Positions 8,564 through 17,670 of a stretch of 64,000 bases of DNA are shown here, one piece after another. Below the pieces are notes generated by a model. That model worked only from the letters and a program-made list of their open reading frames with translations, did no database searches and had not been told where the DNA came from. Origin of the DNA: Lawsonibacter asaccharolyticus (GTDB lineage: Bacteria > Bacillota > Clostridia > Oscillospirales > Oscillospiraceae); contig BFBT01000001.1 of NCBI GenBank assembly GCA_003112755.1, forward strand, positions 2,790,001-2,854,000, given 5' to 3'. Positions within the stretch are counted from its first letter, which is position 1; every line of letters starts with the position of its first letter. A program made the position numbers and the translations under genes.

Positions 8564-9542
8564 AGATCATTCCTCCATGCTTGGGCTGAAAGTTTTCCTG
8601 ATATTGGGCAGGATCTGCGCCAGGAACACCCCATCCCGCAAGGCTCCCGATTTCCATAGCCTGTCGCTGGATGGGACTGACGCCCAGGTTTTCATTCAGC
8701 TCGTCTGCCAGTTCCACATTTCGCTCCCTATCGCCGGCATCCCAGTCCGAGGGATAGTAGCCGCTCTCGCCCCGCTTGATGCAGATAAGCTGGCCGGTGG
8801 AGGCAAGGGTCGAGAAGCACAGCTCCGGCAGGCCCTCGGCCACCTTGGGGGCAAATCGTTCTTGCTCAGTCTGGATGCTCCAATCATCGGGCTGCCACAG
8901 GTGGACATATAGCTCGCCGCCGTCCACGTCAATGGGGCGATGCTCTAAGCACTCGCCCCATCCATCGGACGCCTGTCCGGTGACATATTCTTTGAGTGTA
9001 TCCAGTTCTTCGGGAGAGAGGGGGCCTGCCACACGGCATTCCACCACACCCCAGAGCCGGCCATTCCGTTCCTCTGCGGTAAAGACCGCCGACTGAACCT
9101 TTTCGTTTACAGCATCATCCTCGCCATACCAGTGCATGAGGCCGCGCTTGGACTCCTCCGGTACACGATTTTTTACCAGGGCTGTCAGGACGCCCCCCTC
9201 ATGATCCAGGAGCGTGCGGCCGTCCCACTCCTCGCTGTCCTCCGACATGTCCCCCCACTCGTCCCGGCCATAGAAATCAGCGGTGAGCGGCATGTACAGT
9301 TTCATGATGGTTGGCTCAGGCGGCAGGACAGTGAAGCTGTCCTCTCCAATGATCAGGGCCAGACCGCTGCCATTGTCCCATTTCACATGGAATTGCCCAG
9401 CGTCATCGATGTTTTCCAGTGTGCCCATGGTACCGGACGGCACTGGGTGGTAGGGGTCTTTCATCTCTCTAAGCTTGATCCGGCTCCCTGCGGGGTACTG
9501 TTCCCGCAGAAAGGCCAGCCATTCTCTCGGCGGCGTGTTCAT
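8556..9542 (-). CDS. DUF4314 domain protein
   Basis: A 328-residue protein. Residues 10-72 match DUF4314, a small SH3-like barrel ([25 protein letters not shown]... [20 protein letters not shown]). The remaining 250 residues form an acidic domain I do not recognise; it contains several Trp/Asp-rich phrases ([18 protein letters not shown]). The ATG at 9542 overlaps the preceding stop and has GGGAGGA upstream. DUF4314 proteins are nearly confined to Firmicutes conjugative elements; no function is established. Confidence 0.75.
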   Translation of the reverse strand: MNTPPREWLAFLREQYPAGSRIKLREMKDPYHPVPSGTMGTLENIDDAGQFHVKWDNGSGLALIIGEDSFTVLPPEPTIMKLYMPLTADFYGRDEWGDMSEDSEEWDGRTLLDHEGGVLTALVKNRVPEESKRGLMHWYGEDDAVNEKVQSAVFTAEERNGRLWGVVECRVAGPLSPEELDTLKEYVTGQASDGWGECLEHRPIDVDGGELYVHLWQPDDWSIQTEQERFAPKVAEGLPELCFSTLASTGQLICIKRGESGYYPSDWDAGDRERNVELADELNENLGVSPIQRQAMEIGSLAGWGVPGADPAQYQENFQPKHGGMIFG

Positions 9543-10561
9543 AGCGAAATTCCTCCCATTGTCATGCCCTCCTGGGGCGCATTTTTATAATCCTCCAGCG
9601 GGCGGGGATTCTCCTCGCCGTAGAGGCCGTACAGGATATCGTCCGCCTGTTTGCGGACAGCGGGATCATCCGTCAGCGTTTCATACCGGAATCCGGTAGC
9701 GGGATGGTTCGGCAGCTCCTCCCGGATGCACTGGAGGTACGCCTCTGCGTCCGTATATTCGACCTGCTCGCCGCTGGCATAGGTCACACGACCTATCACC
9801 GCAGGCTGTTCCGCCAGATTCTGCCGCTGGACACGGAGGTCGAAGGCCGTCAGATATGCCTGATAGTCGCCGGGAACAGGGTTGCATCGCAGACAGTAGC
9901 GGTAATTCTCCGTCTCTACGATATAGCCATAGTTGGCCGGCCAGCCGCCCACCTCTCCGCCATGGCCCCAACAATACTTGGTCATGCTGGCCAGATCTTT
10001 CAATACACTGGTTCGCAGCTCGTCCACGACCTCTTGTAACTCAGCCTTGAACTCAGGACTGTTCAGTTCCTCGGGACCTCGGGGCCACCAGGTGTGCCAG
10101 AACTCTTGTCCCCGGTGGCCGAAGTCCATTCGGACATGTCCAATGCAGCCAAGCCTCTGGTCCTCCTCCGGCGTCATGGCATAAAAAAGGGCCGCTTCAT
10201 CGAAAGAAGCAGCCTTGATGGCAAATTTTCTATCGTCCTGGGGATATTCCAAAGAATGTTCTTCACAAAACTGTTCCAGTGTCATTTCCTCGCCCAACAG
10301 GTGGAACGCACTGTTGACCCGACGTGAAGCCGTTTCCTTCCGCTTGAGGGGGGTGGGGGAGAGTACCGTGCCGGCATGATACCTGGCGGTTTTGTCCACC
10401 AGGCTGATCTTTACGTTGGGGGACTGCCGCGTGCCCCGCAGGTCATAGCAGTACCAGTCCTTGGGGATCGTATCCCGCTGGATCAGCCAATTGGTAAACA
10501 GCACAGGGTTCCCAAACAGCTCGGCATGTTGCATGAAGTCCGTTCTGATGTTGATGCTCAT
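9539..10561 (-). CDS. Large ICE protein with C-terminal LPD28-like domain
   Basis: A 340-residue protein starting [19 protein letters not shown]. The start at 10561 is fixed by GGAGGTGAT. Residues 60-190 form an uncharacterised region with the phrase [22 protein letters not shown]. The segment around residues 275-325 ([43 protein letters not shown]) matches my memory of the polyvalent-protein domain LPD28. Such domains occur in large element proteins that enter the recipient with the DNA. Function unknown. Confidence 0.6.
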   Translation of the reverse strand: MSINIRTDFMQHAELFGNPVLFTNWLIQRDTIPKDWYCYDLRGTRQSPNVKISLVDKTARYHAGTVLSPTPLKRKETASRRVNSAFHLLGEEMTLEQFCEEHSLEYPQDDRKFAIKAASFDEAALFYAMTPEEDQRLGCIGHVRMDFGHRGQEFWHTWWPRGPEELNSPEFKAELQEVVDELRTSVLKDLASMTKYCWGHGGEVGGWPANYGYIVETENYRYCLRCNPVPGDYQAYLTAFDLRVQRQNLAEQPAVIGRVTYASGEQVEYTDAEAYLQCIREELPNHPATGFRYETLTDDPAVRKQADDILYGLYGEENPRPLEDYKNAPQEGMTMGGISL

Positions 10562-10632
10562 AGGATCACCTCCAATTTTATAGCAACAACAATTACCACA
10601 AGTCACTGGGAAAGTCTACTATTTTTCGGTAT

Positions 10633-11400
10633 CTACATAGAAATCTCCATTCCCTGTCCCTGCTCCTGCTCCGGCAGCTGGGAGAGACCCATGAGGTGTT
10701 CCGGGTCCACGATCACTTCCTCCTCGTTCCTGCCCAGGAATACGGCATAGATGTTCTCTTTTTTGACCTGCGCCTCATATACCGTGCCATTTTGACCAAA
10801 TCGATGAGCAAACCACTCAGCAACCTCACGGTTCAACGTCCACGACAGTGCCTTGACATTTTGAGCGTTGTAGGAGGTCACGCCGCGGTAGACCGTTACC
10901 ACATCGTCCAGGCTCTGGAACAGCCCACGCTCCTCCTCATCCATCAGCATCTGAGGGTCGATGGAGCGGAACATGGCCAGCAGGCTCCTTTTGCTGAGAT
11001 TCGGGTCATCGTTGGGGGACTCTGTGCTGATCCACGCATACGAGAGAAACAGGGCCGCGTCCTGCTCGCACAAATACGGCGCCGCCAATTTCAAGTAACC
11101 CAACCGATACGGCTTGGTGACCAGCAGGAGCAGCCCCGCGGTAGTCTCCGCTTCATTGATCTGCTGCCTCACGTTTTCCCTCCAGGAGTGGAGCGCGCCG
11201 GGATCATCCAGCAGATTTCCAGCCGACAAGCTGCCGTCCTCATTGCGGATACCGACCAGTCCGCTGTCAGTAAAAGGGTGCTTGACAACCAGCGGCGACA
11301 GTTTCGTGGGCTGGATATCGAACCACAGCAGTGTGTGAGCCAGCGTCTTCAGGGTGGCAAGGTTGGTCTCCGCGGGCCACCTCCGTTTCTTCCCGCTCAT
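10633..11400 (-). CDS. Putative ADP-ribosyltransferase-fold protein
   Basis: A 255-residue protein. The first 165 residues are uncharacterised. The C-terminal region has the spaced motifs of an R-S-E mono-ADP-ribosyltransferase: VYRG (Arg172), LSWT (Ser186) leading into a helix REVAEWFAHRFG, then GRNEEEVIVDP with Glu226-x-Glu228. In that enzyme class Arg and Ser hold NAD and the ExE motif catalyses transfer of ADP-ribose to a target. The match is by motif order and spacing only. Phage and element ARTs modify host proteins during takeover, and an antidefence role would fit the neighbouring ArdA-like and methylase genes. The ATG is preceded by AAGGGGG. Confidence 0.6.
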   Translation of the reverse strand: MSGKKRRWPAETNLATLKTLAHTLLWFDIQPTKLSPLVVKHPFTDSGLVGIRNEDGSLSAGNLLDDPGALHSWRENVRQQINEAETTAGLLLLVTKPYRLGYLKLAAPYLCEQDAALFLSYAWISTESPNDDPNLSKRSLLAMFRSIDPQMLMDEEERGLFQSLDDVVTVYRGVTSYNAQNVKALSWTLNREVAEWFAHRFGQNGTVYEAQVKKENIYAVFLGRNEEEVIVDPEHLMGLSQLPEQEQGQGMEISM

Positions 11401-11469
11401 CCCACACCCCCTTGGCGGCGGTTGAAATACTCACAGCCGGTATTTTTCTTTCCCATGGCCGCACCCCGC

Positions 11470-12582
11470 TCAGAACACCTGCTGGAGCGGCGTCTGGCCG
11501 TCAAAAGGGCTGCTCAGGCGGCGCACCAGGCCAAACTCCGTCTGACGGACGCCGTCCTCTTTCATGGAGTCCTCACCAAACTGCTCGAAATCCATATAGC
11601 CGTCTATGACGCTGATTAGCTCTTCATCCGCTCCGATACGCCGGAGTACAGACTGTCCGTATTCATAGCTTCCCTCGGTGATCCGCTCATAGTCGTCCAA
11701 CTCCAGAGCAAGGCGCAGGGCGCCAGGGAAGTCCGCTGGCGGCTCTACCGACAGGACCGCCAGGTATTTCAGCAGGTCGCCGTCTGGCATCTCCCGGATC
11801 GTCCGCGCCAGTTCGTTGGCGCTCTCCACGCTGACACAGTTCATAGGGAGGAGGCCGGCCAGAGGCTCCATCTCACACTTGGTCTGGTAGATGGCAGCCT
11901 GGGCAAAGTCCTCGATCCCAAGGCTCCGCTTTGTCATATCCAGCTGGAGCTCCTCCGCTGGGAGATCCAGGCGGTATCTGATCTGGCCGTGGAGCAGATA
12001 AAGCTCAAAAATGGATTTACTCTCCTGCACTTGCTGCTGTCCATCTTCCCGCCGCATCACATAGCCACTGACAGTATAGGCGCCGCCGTGGCCGGCAAAA
12101 TACTCCGCGCCGATTTTGGCAAAGTCCAAATACGGCCACGCTTCTTCGGGAAACCGCCGGTCGCCATGGAGCTGGCCGGCAACAACGACATATCTGCCCA
12201 GTTCCTCATCGTACCGCACATTGGGGACGAACGTGTACGCCTCCAACGAGTCTGAGACGCGGAGCACATCATCCAGGCTGCTAACGCTCTCCGCGTCCAA
12301 AGCCCCGGAGAAGATATCCCGCTGCTGTTCGTCCATGCCGTCGATTTTCTCCGCCAGCCGGTTCAGCTTGTCAAAGGCGTCCGGATCGGTGAGATCGGCG
12401 CCTTTGAGGTGCTTGGCGAGGCTGGGGACGCCGCTGTCCACCCCGATGATCTGGACTTCTCCGGCATAGCGGCTGGCCGCGTCCAGCGCGGCAAACACTT
12501 CGTCCACCTCGCCAGGGGTGGTAGGGAGCCGAAGAGGGACGCTCTCATAGTTGCCCCCGCGGGCCAGATTTAATGTGATCAT
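11470..12582 (-). CDS. ArdA-like antirestriction protein (paralogue 3, two ArdA-type units)
   Basis: A 370-residue acidic protein carrying two ArdA-type units. The first is around residues 100-175 (LEAYTFVPNVRYDEELGRYVV... DFAKIGAEYFAGHGGAYTVSGYV). The second is near the C-terminus (YGQSVLRRIGADEELISVIDGYMDFEQFGED followed by TEFGLVRR), corresponding to the end of ArdA where the Tyr-rich dimer surface lies. Its ATG overlaps the stop of paralogue 4 by four bases. A role in blocking type I restriction is inferred from the family. Confidence 0.65.
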   Translation of the reverse strand: MITLNLARGGNYESVPLRLPTTPGEVDEVFAALDAASRYAGEVQIIGVDSGVPSLAKHLKGADLTDPDAFDKLNRLAEKIDGMDEQQRDIFSGALDAESVSSLDDVLRVSDSLEAYTFVPNVRYDEELGRYVVVAGQLHGDRRFPEEAWPYLDFAKIGAEYFAGHGGAYTVSGYVMRREDGQQQVQESKSIFELYLLHGQIRYRLDLPAEELQLDMTKRSLGIEDFAQAAIYQTKCEMEPLAGLLPMNCVSVESANELARTIREMPDGDLLKYLAVLSVEPPADFPGALRLALELDDYERITEGSYEYGQSVLRRIGADEELISVIDGYMDFEQFGEDSMKEDGVRQTEFGLVRRLSSPFDGQTPLQQVF

Positions 12583-13778
12583 GTAAGTCCTCCCATCTGC
12601 GGCCCCTGTTCCATCCGCTCTGCCGGAATATTCCGGGCCATGATCTCATTCATTTCCGGCTTTGTTCCCAGATAGGCTACATAGCCCCGGTCCCCGAAGA
12701 GGCCGCCTTCCTCCCGGACTCGGCGCTCTCCGTAGCTCTGGTAGTCGATGTAGTCCTCCAGATTTGGGTCCACCTCAAAATGGCCGGACTCCCGAATGAT
12801 ATACCGCCCATATTCCTCCGCGGTGCTGATGTCCGGTACCACCGTGAACTCATGGAGATTCTCCGCCAGGGACAGGACCTCCTCCGGCGTCTGGGGCCAG
12901 GCTGTGTCGAAGACAGTATGAAACTTCTCCAATACCTGCCCATCGAACGCTTGGAGGTATCTGGTCAGCGCGTTCAAGGTATCCAGATGCTCATTTAGCG
13001 GGCATTCGTGCCCAAATACACCCCTAACTGTGTCGCTGACCTCGGCAAGTTTCAGCGTTGCTGTACATTGTTCCGGCCTGTCTACGCCCAGCCGCCGCAC
13101 AGCACGGCTGATTTTGCTCTCCGCGCAGGGAAAATAAAGCATTTCCTGTTGTTCCGGGCGTCCATCCGCAGAAAGCATGACAGAGACCGTGCAGCGTGTG
13201 TAGTAATACTCCGGGAGGTGGCGCCCGTCATAGTCTTGTGACAGCCTCATGCAGTTGTCATACACTACGCCATAGGGGGTGATGACTCCATCTCCGCTCT
13301 CTATCAGGAGCAGGGCGGTTTCAGTCCCGTCCAGGTTGTCCAGTTCCTCCATTCTGGCGCTTCCGCCATTTAGGGTCATGTAGTGGTTTCGTCCAATACT
13401 CTCCAGGTCGGAAAAATCCGTGATGACCGTGACCTCCTGACAGGAGAAGGTCAGGTTGATGAGGTCGACGATATTGGAATAGTCATAGCTGACAGCCGCA
13501 CTTTGGAACTGTGCCAGCTCCTGGTCCGTGAAGCTGTCCAGCCGCTTGGCCAGATAGTCCAGCTCATCCAGATTGACCCTGCTCCCCTCCAGCCGCTTCA
13601 GGATGGGCGGCCCCTCTTGAATCTCCTGTACCTTGCAGTCACGGTTGACGGCATTTCCAATCTCCAGCGCCTCCAGCAGCTCCAGACAGTGGCCGTATTC
13701 CTCCTCCGGGATGGGGAAGGGGATGGTCGCCTCTCCGTATTCCGGGTGGGCGGCGTTGCGCAGCACAGCCTGTATCAT
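12579..13778 (-). CDS. ArdA-like antirestriction protein (paralogue 4)
   Basis: A 399-residue protein and the clearest ArdA relative here. Its C-terminal section reads VPDISTAEEYGRYIIRESG, then LEDYIDYQSYGERRVREEGG and FGDRGYVAYLG. This aligns with the end of Tn916 ArdA (YIEETG, YIDYQAYG, FISTNHG) as I remember it. The N-terminal half repeats the architecture of the other paralogues (LDELDYLAKRLDSFTDQELAQFQSAAV). ArdA proteins bind type I restriction enzymes as DNA mimics during conjugation. The ATG has GGAGGG upstream, and overlaps the next gene upstream by four bases. Confidence 0.7.
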   Translation of the reverse strand: MIQAVLRNAAHPEYGEATIPFPIPEEEYGHCLELLEALEIGNAVNRDCKVQEIQEGPPILKRLEGSRVNLDELDYLAKRLDSFTDQELAQFQSAAVSYDYSNIVDLINLTFSCQEVTVITDFSDLESIGRNHYMTLNGGSARMEELDNLDGTETALLLIESGDGVITPYGVVYDNCMRLSQDYDGRHLPEYYYTRCTVSVMLSADGRPEQQEMLYFPCAESKISRAVRRLGVDRPEQCTATLKLAEVSDTVRGVFGHECPLNEHLDTLNALTRYLQAFDGQVLEKFHTVFDTAWPQTPEEVLSLAENLHEFTVVPDISTAEEYGRYIIRESGHFEVDPNLEDYIDYQSYGERRVREEGGLFGDRGYVAYLGTKPEMNEIMARNIPAERMEQGPQMGGLT

Positions 13779-14479
13779 GCTCTGCCCTCCAGTCTGTCAA
13801 AGACCAGCATGGCCCTGCCGTAGTGGGCGATCAGAGCGGCATTCAGGATCAACTCCAAAGTCTTGTCCTCCACCAGCTTCCGGTCGCACAGCTCCGGAAT
13901 GGTAACGGTCCTCTGGCTCTGCCAGATCCCCTTTGCGGCCTGGAACAGCACATACTCCTGCTCGCTGAGGGTCCGCACGGTGCTCCAGCTCCTGATGTCA
14001 ATGCCCCAGAGATCAAATACGCGGGGGATGGCGCAGCGTCGGAGTGTTTCCGTTGCGGTCAGCAGGTACATCGCCGCCAGTGCCCGGTGATCGCTCCAGC
14101 GTCTGGCCAGGAATAGGGTGTAAAGAGCCAGCCGGCTGGCATGGCCGTGGTCATAGTAGGCGATGGCCCGCTTGCCATGGAGGAGTTCCCGGATCCGCTC
14201 ACCGAGTTCTGTTTCCCGCCACTTCCGGTAAAACTCGGCGGCCAGGGAGGCGTAGGTGACGGCTCCGGCCTCCACGCGCTCCTCCAGCCACGGGCAGACC
14301 TCCTCCGTACAGCCGCCGCGCCGGTACTCCGTACAGTGCTTGCACACTACGTCCTCCGGCCGGTAGCGGAACCGGCAGAGGATGGTTTGCCCTCCTCCGC
14401 GGGGAGAGAAATAAGGCGGCGTCATCATCTGCCGCTCCAGTCCAGCCAGGGGAGTGTCCTTGAGAAAGTATTTTGTCAT
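13775..14479 (-). CDS. Hypothetical ICE protein with N-terminal Cys cluster
   Basis: A 234-residue protein that heads the operon containing ArdA-like paralogues 4 and 3. It starts MTKYFLKDTPLAGLERQMM. A cysteine group CKHCTEYRRGGCTEEVCPWLEER (around 46-68, split here only by family memory) suggests a zinc site; the rest is helical (YTLFLARRWSDHRALAAMYLLTATETL). The start at 14479 is chosen from GGAAAGGA upstream; an in-frame ATG 48 bases earlier lies inside the leader repeat. Proteins with this start recur beside ArdA in gut ICEs; no function is known. Confidence 0.65.
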   Translation of the reverse strand: MTKYFLKDTPLAGLERQMMTPPYFSPRGGGQTILCRFRYRPEDVVCKHCTEYRRGGCTEEVCPWLEERVEAGAVTYASLAAEFYRKWRETELGERIRELLHGKRAIAYYDHGHASRLALYTLFLARRWSDHRALAAMYLLTATETLRRCAIPRVFDLWGIDIRSWSTVRTLSEQEYVLFQAAKGIWQSQRTVTIPELCDRKLVEDKTLELILNAALIAHYGRAMLVFDRLEGRA

Positions 14480-14513
14480 GCTGATGTCCTTTCCGGACCG
14501 AGCAGCGATCCCG

Positions 14514-14600
14514 AAAAAGGGCGCCAAAAAAGGCCGGTCCCCGTTGCGGGATCACGGCCTCGTCCTTTTGATTTACATACAGTTACCTGGCGCCCTTTTT
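14514..14600. repeat. Inverted pair of the AAAAAGGGCGC leader motif enclosing a terminator
   Basis: AAAAAGGGCGC at 14514-14524 and its inverse GCGCCCTTTTT at 14590-14600 (extended match GAAAAAGGGCGCCA/TGGCGCCCTTTTTG). They enclose the terminator hairpin at 14526-14560. On the minus-strand transcript the two arms can pair, giving a nested structure just before the start at 14479. The same motif recurs at 16.7, 16.9, 17.7 and 17.8 kb. Confidence 0.65.
14526..14560 (-). terminator. Leader terminator upstream of the ArdA-like operon
   Basis: The minus-strand stem AGGCCG...CGGCCT with inner GATCCC/GGGAC pairing is followed by TTTTTT, about 45 bases before the next start codon. It has the same placement as the hairpin at 5554-5597. 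Confidence 0.55.
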
Positions 14601-14607
14601 GAATTGG

Positions 14608-14654
14608 GCAGATAAATAACCCCGGTGTGGTCGTTTTGACCAATCACACCGGGG
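14608..14654 (-). terminator. Terminator of the YolD/Y-polymerase operon
   Basis: A perfect ten-base stem CCCCGGTGTG/CACACCGGGG with a 15-base loop, followed on the minus strand by TTATTTAT. It lies 60 bases after the YolD stop. Confidence 0.6.
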
Positions 14655-14712
14655 CCATTTTCCTATTGGTTTATTTTCCGAGCTGAGCCCTTTATCTGCG
14701 GCACAGAGCCGC

Positions 14713-15144
14713 TTAAAGGTCGGAAGTGACGTCAGAGCTGCGATACTCGTCGATGCTGATGATATCGTCCAGGGGGACCGTTGTTTTGTCCTCCATGACC
14801 AGAGCACGCTCAACCTCATCGAGCCGCTTCAATTGTCCGGTCGTTGTAACATAGCGCCCACCATCTTTTTTTCCGTCAGGCTGGAACCATGTCACCGCCA
14901 CATACGGATGTTCACCAATCCGATCCATCAGCATCTGCTGTTTGAGGTCCAGAGTCGCTTTCACATCCTCATCCAACTCTATGCGCTGCTCTGTCAAACG
15001 GGCAGTTTCCGCGATTGCGGCGCTATGGCCGCTCAAAGCCGCAAAAGGGGCAAACTGGGCGGCACGGTCCGAGAGGGACATCCGGGGATGACGCCTGGAG
15101 GTGGGGGGCGGCAGGTTCAGCATATCGTCGTAGGGTCCCGTCAT
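14713..15144 (-). CDS. YolD-like protein
   Basis: A 143-residue member of the YolD-like family. Evidence is the N-terminal box SDRAAQFAPFAALSGHSAAIAE and the C-terminal phrase VPLDDIISIDEY, both typical. YolD proteins usually sit beside a UvrX/UmuC-type polymerase and may do the job of UmuD. Here the gene overlaps the Y-family polymerase by four bases (ATGA), and GGAGGA precedes its ATG. A terminator follows. Confidence 0.85.
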   Translation of the reverse strand: MTGPYDDMLNLPPPTSRRHPRMSLSDRAAQFAPFAALSGHSAAIAETARLTEQRIELDEDVKATLDLKQQMLMDRIGEHPYVAVTWFQPDGKKDGGRYVTTTGQLKRLDEVERALVMEDKTTVPLDDIISIDEYRSSDVTSDL

Positions 15145-16655
15145 GCCTGATGTCCTCCTATGGTTTCATTTCGTTCCTTTGCGGTAGCGCCATCCTCCAG
15201 ATTCATGCCTTTAAGAATGGCGTTCTTCCCATATTTCTTCTTTATATCCAGCATGGCCTCCTGGATCCTCCGCTCCCGCGCATGGGCGGCGCTCGCCTTT
15301 TCCTTTTGTTTTTCTCTGTCCGCATAGTCAGTGAAAAGATCCATCTGTTCATACCCATCATCCATGGGAACATCTGATTCATCCAACAGGCGGTTGGCGC
15401 TGATGCTCAGCCGGCGGATCAGCAGGTCCCGATCCACAATCCGGTCATAGAGGCTGCAAACCGCTCTCAGCAGATCGTTGGCGGAGGAGGTGTAGTCAAA
15501 GTTTGCTGTGCCGACCGCGTGCTTGGGGATCCTCCGCCCGTAGCGGTCGGTGGTCACCGGCCCCTGATAGCGATAATTTTCCACGGAGAGATTCTCAATA
15601 TCATAGCCGACTGTGAGTACCAGCTGATTAGTGGTCAGTCCCTTATCCACCAGGTCCAAGGCCAGAGCGTCCGCCATCTCCCGCACGACCAGTCTGGCTT
15701 TCTCAAACGTATAGGGGCACTGGAGCACTTGGCCGGAGACGATACTTTTATGCTCCGGCTTATACGCTTTTACATCTGCGATGGTACAAGGCTCCCATCC
15801 CCATGCGTGATCAATGAGCAGTTCGGCGTTGACGCCAAATAGTTTGTACAGCTGCTCTTCGTTATGGTAGTCTGTCGGTTTTCCTATGGAGCAGCGGGCG
15901 ATGTCGCCCATCGTATATAGGCCGCAGCCCTCCAGCTTTGCCGCATATCCTTTGCCGACCCGCCAGAAATCAGTGAGCGGGCGATGGCTCCACAAGAGAC
16001 GCCGATATGTCATCTCGTTCAGCTTGGCTATACGCACTCCGTCTTTATCCGCATGAACATGCTTCGCTACAATGTCCATGGACACCTTGGCCAGATACAG
16101 GTTCGTGCCCATTCCCGCCGCGGCGGTGATACCAGTAGTTTTCAAAATATCCAGGATGATGGTCCGGGTCAGTTCCCGTGCTGTCATCTTGTAGGTATCC
16201 AGGTAATTGGTAATGTCCATGAACACCTCATCAATGCTGTATGGATAGATGTCCTCCGGGGCAATGTATTTCAGATACACCTGATAGATCCGCGTGCTCC
16301 AATCGATATAGTGGGCCATCCGGGGCGGGGCCACAATGTAGTCCAGCTCCAGTGACGGATCCCGCCGCACCTCCGGGTCATTCCAGGAGGAACCGCTGAA
16401 CTGATGTCCGGGCGCATTCCGTCTGCGCTGGGCGTTGACCTCGGCTACCCGCTGTACCACCTCGAAAAGCCGGGCCCGTCCGGAGATCCCATAGGCTTTC
16501 AACGAGGGAGTAACCGCCAGACAGATCGTCTTTTCCGTGCGCCGCTTGTCCGCTACCACCAGATTGGTGGTCATGGGATCCAGCCCCCGCTCCACACATT
16601 CCACCGAGGCATAGAAGCTTTTCAAATCACAGCAAACATAGGTCCGTTCTTTCAT
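15141..16655 (-). CDS. Y-family (error-prone) DNA polymerase, UvrX/UmuC type
   Basis: A 504-residue translesion polymerase. Catalytic acidic residues are Asp10 in the motif CCDLKSFYASVE and Asp142/Glu143 in YSIDEVFMD. The little-finger domain is toward residues 330-430 (VGTANFDYTSSANDLLRAV). The start at 16655 follows GGAAG; a longer reading frame upstream runs through the leader. Paired with YolD this is the standard UvrX-YolD cassette of Firmicutes mobile elements, thought to help replicate damaged single-stranded DNA during or after transfer. An extended -10-like TATAAT lies about 150 bases upstream (16801-16806). Confidence 0.9.
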   Translation of the reverse strand: MKERTYVCCDLKSFYASVECVERGLDPMTTNLVVADKRRTEKTICLAVTPSLKAYGISGRARLFEVVQRVAEVNAQRRRNAPGHQFSGSSWNDPEVRRDPSLELDYIVAPPRMAHYIDWSTRIYQVYLKYIAPEDIYPYSIDEVFMDITNYLDTYKMTARELTRTIILDILKTTGITAAAGMGTNLYLAKVSMDIVAKHVHADKDGVRIAKLNEMTYRRLLWSHRPLTDFWRVGKGYAAKLEGCGLYTMGDIARCSIGKPTDYHNEEQLYKLFGVNAELLIDHAWGWEPCTIADVKAYKPEHKSIVSGQVLQCPYTFEKARLVVREMADALALDLVDKGLTTNQLVLTVGYDIENLSVENYRYQGPVTTDRYGRRIPKHAVGTANFDYTSSANDLLRAVCSLYDRIVDRDLLIRRLSISANRLLDESDVPMDDGYEQMDLFTDYADREKQKEKASAAHARERRIQEAMLDIKKKYGKNAILKGMNLEDGATAKERNETIGGHQA

Positions 16656-16735
16656 GCCCCAGTCACTTCCTTTCAAGTCCTGATATAGTGTGTGTCCTGT
16701 GATGGCCGCCCATTCTATCCACCTGACCGTGGGCA

Positions 16736-16746
16736 GCGCCCTTTTT
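16736..16746 (-). repeat. AAAAAGGGCGC leader motif, copy in polymerase leader
   Basis: One copy, on the minus strand, about 80 bases upstream of the polymerase start and downstream of the TATAAT at 16801-16806. It is inside the presumed 5' untranslated region. Confidence 0.5.
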
Positions 16747-16895
16747 GCGGAGCTTTCCCGGTTTGCATGAGGCATCCGCTGGACTTGGGGGATACCATTG
16801 ATTATAGCACAAATGTTTCATTAGTTCTATGGGAAAATATATCCCGCAGATGACAATAACAATTGCTCCGGTTCTTTTTCGTGTTTCCACTTTTA

Positions 16896-16906
16896 GCGCC
16901 CTTTTT
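16896..16906 (-). repeat. AAAAAGGGCGC motif, copy after the 16931 gene
   Basis: One copy, 25 bases beyond the stop of the gene at 16931-17644, in the non-coding stretch (16656-16930) that otherwise holds only the polymerase promoter region. Confidence 0.5.
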
Positions 16907-16930
16907 GAACGGTACAGGAGAAGGCCCGAT

Positions 16931-17644
16931 CTACATTTGCATTGTCACGTCCGGTTGTTCCTCCTCTGCCATTGTCTCCAGTTCTCTTTCGTTGGACTGG
17001 CTGACCAGTTCCGCCAGATCTGGTACCGCGGACCTGATCTGCTCTGCCACACCCTCCAGCAGCCTCAGCCGTTCCGGAGTGATGGGATATACGCACTCCA
17101 ATGTTTCGCGGACACAGCGGTAGACCTCGGCAAGCTGCTCATTGGTAAACAGACGGTGCTGATTCATGAGGCCGGAGCGGACACAGAAGTCTTGTTTTGC
17201 GGACAGGTACCCATTGGGGCCGCTTCCGGGGGCATAGTAATGGCCTTGCCACAGCCCGGTTCGACCGTAGCTCCACTCCCATGTGACAAACTCAACTCCG
17301 TATCTGCCGGGGTGACCGGCAAGCACAGCGCCGTTAAACTCCGCCAGAAGCTTATAGTTCTCGCCCAATCCATTTGCTTTCAGGTCTGGGGCCTGCTCGA
17401 TGAGTGTCATGTACTCCCTGACCACACTGGCAATATTTGTGACCCAGCCTCGAGCCACTTCTGCTACCGGGTCTGTAGTATCATCCGTTCGGAAGCGGAT
17501 GTCGCCACTCTCGGTGACTTGGCACAGTCTGCGGTCATTCCATTCGATTGGCAGGAGACCATCCTCCACAGGCTGTACGCTGTAATCGGCTTTCTGGAGA
17601 GCAAGTTTAAGTTCCGCAAAATAGGTGTGCTGGGTGTTGTCCAT
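16931..17644 (-). CDS. Hypothetical ICE protein, 237 aa
   Basis: A soluble acidic protein of unknown function, first gene of the leftward conjugative-element block. The middle is Gly/Trp/Tyr-rich (VTWEWSYGRTGLWQGHYYAPG) and the C-terminal 90 residues are helical (LFTNEQLAEVYRCVRETLECVYPI). Start at 17644: AAAGGA is positioned upstream, just after a copy of AAAAAGGGCGC. Similar proteins occur at the same place in related elements; no family assigned. Confidence 0.65.
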   Translation of the reverse strand: MDNTQHTYFAELKLALQKADYSVQPVEDGLLPIEWNDRRLCQVTESGDIRFRTDDTTDPVAEVARGWVTNIASVVREYMTLIEQAPDLKANGLGENYKLLAEFNGAVLAGHPGRYGVEFVTWEWSYGRTGLWQGHYYAPGSGPNGYLSAKQDFCVRSGLMNQHRLFTNEQLAEVYRCVRETLECVYPITPERLRLLEGVAEQIRSAVPDLAELVSQSNERELETMAEEEQPDVTMQM

Positions 17645-17670
17645 TCTGATTCCGTCCTTTCCTGGGCTTA

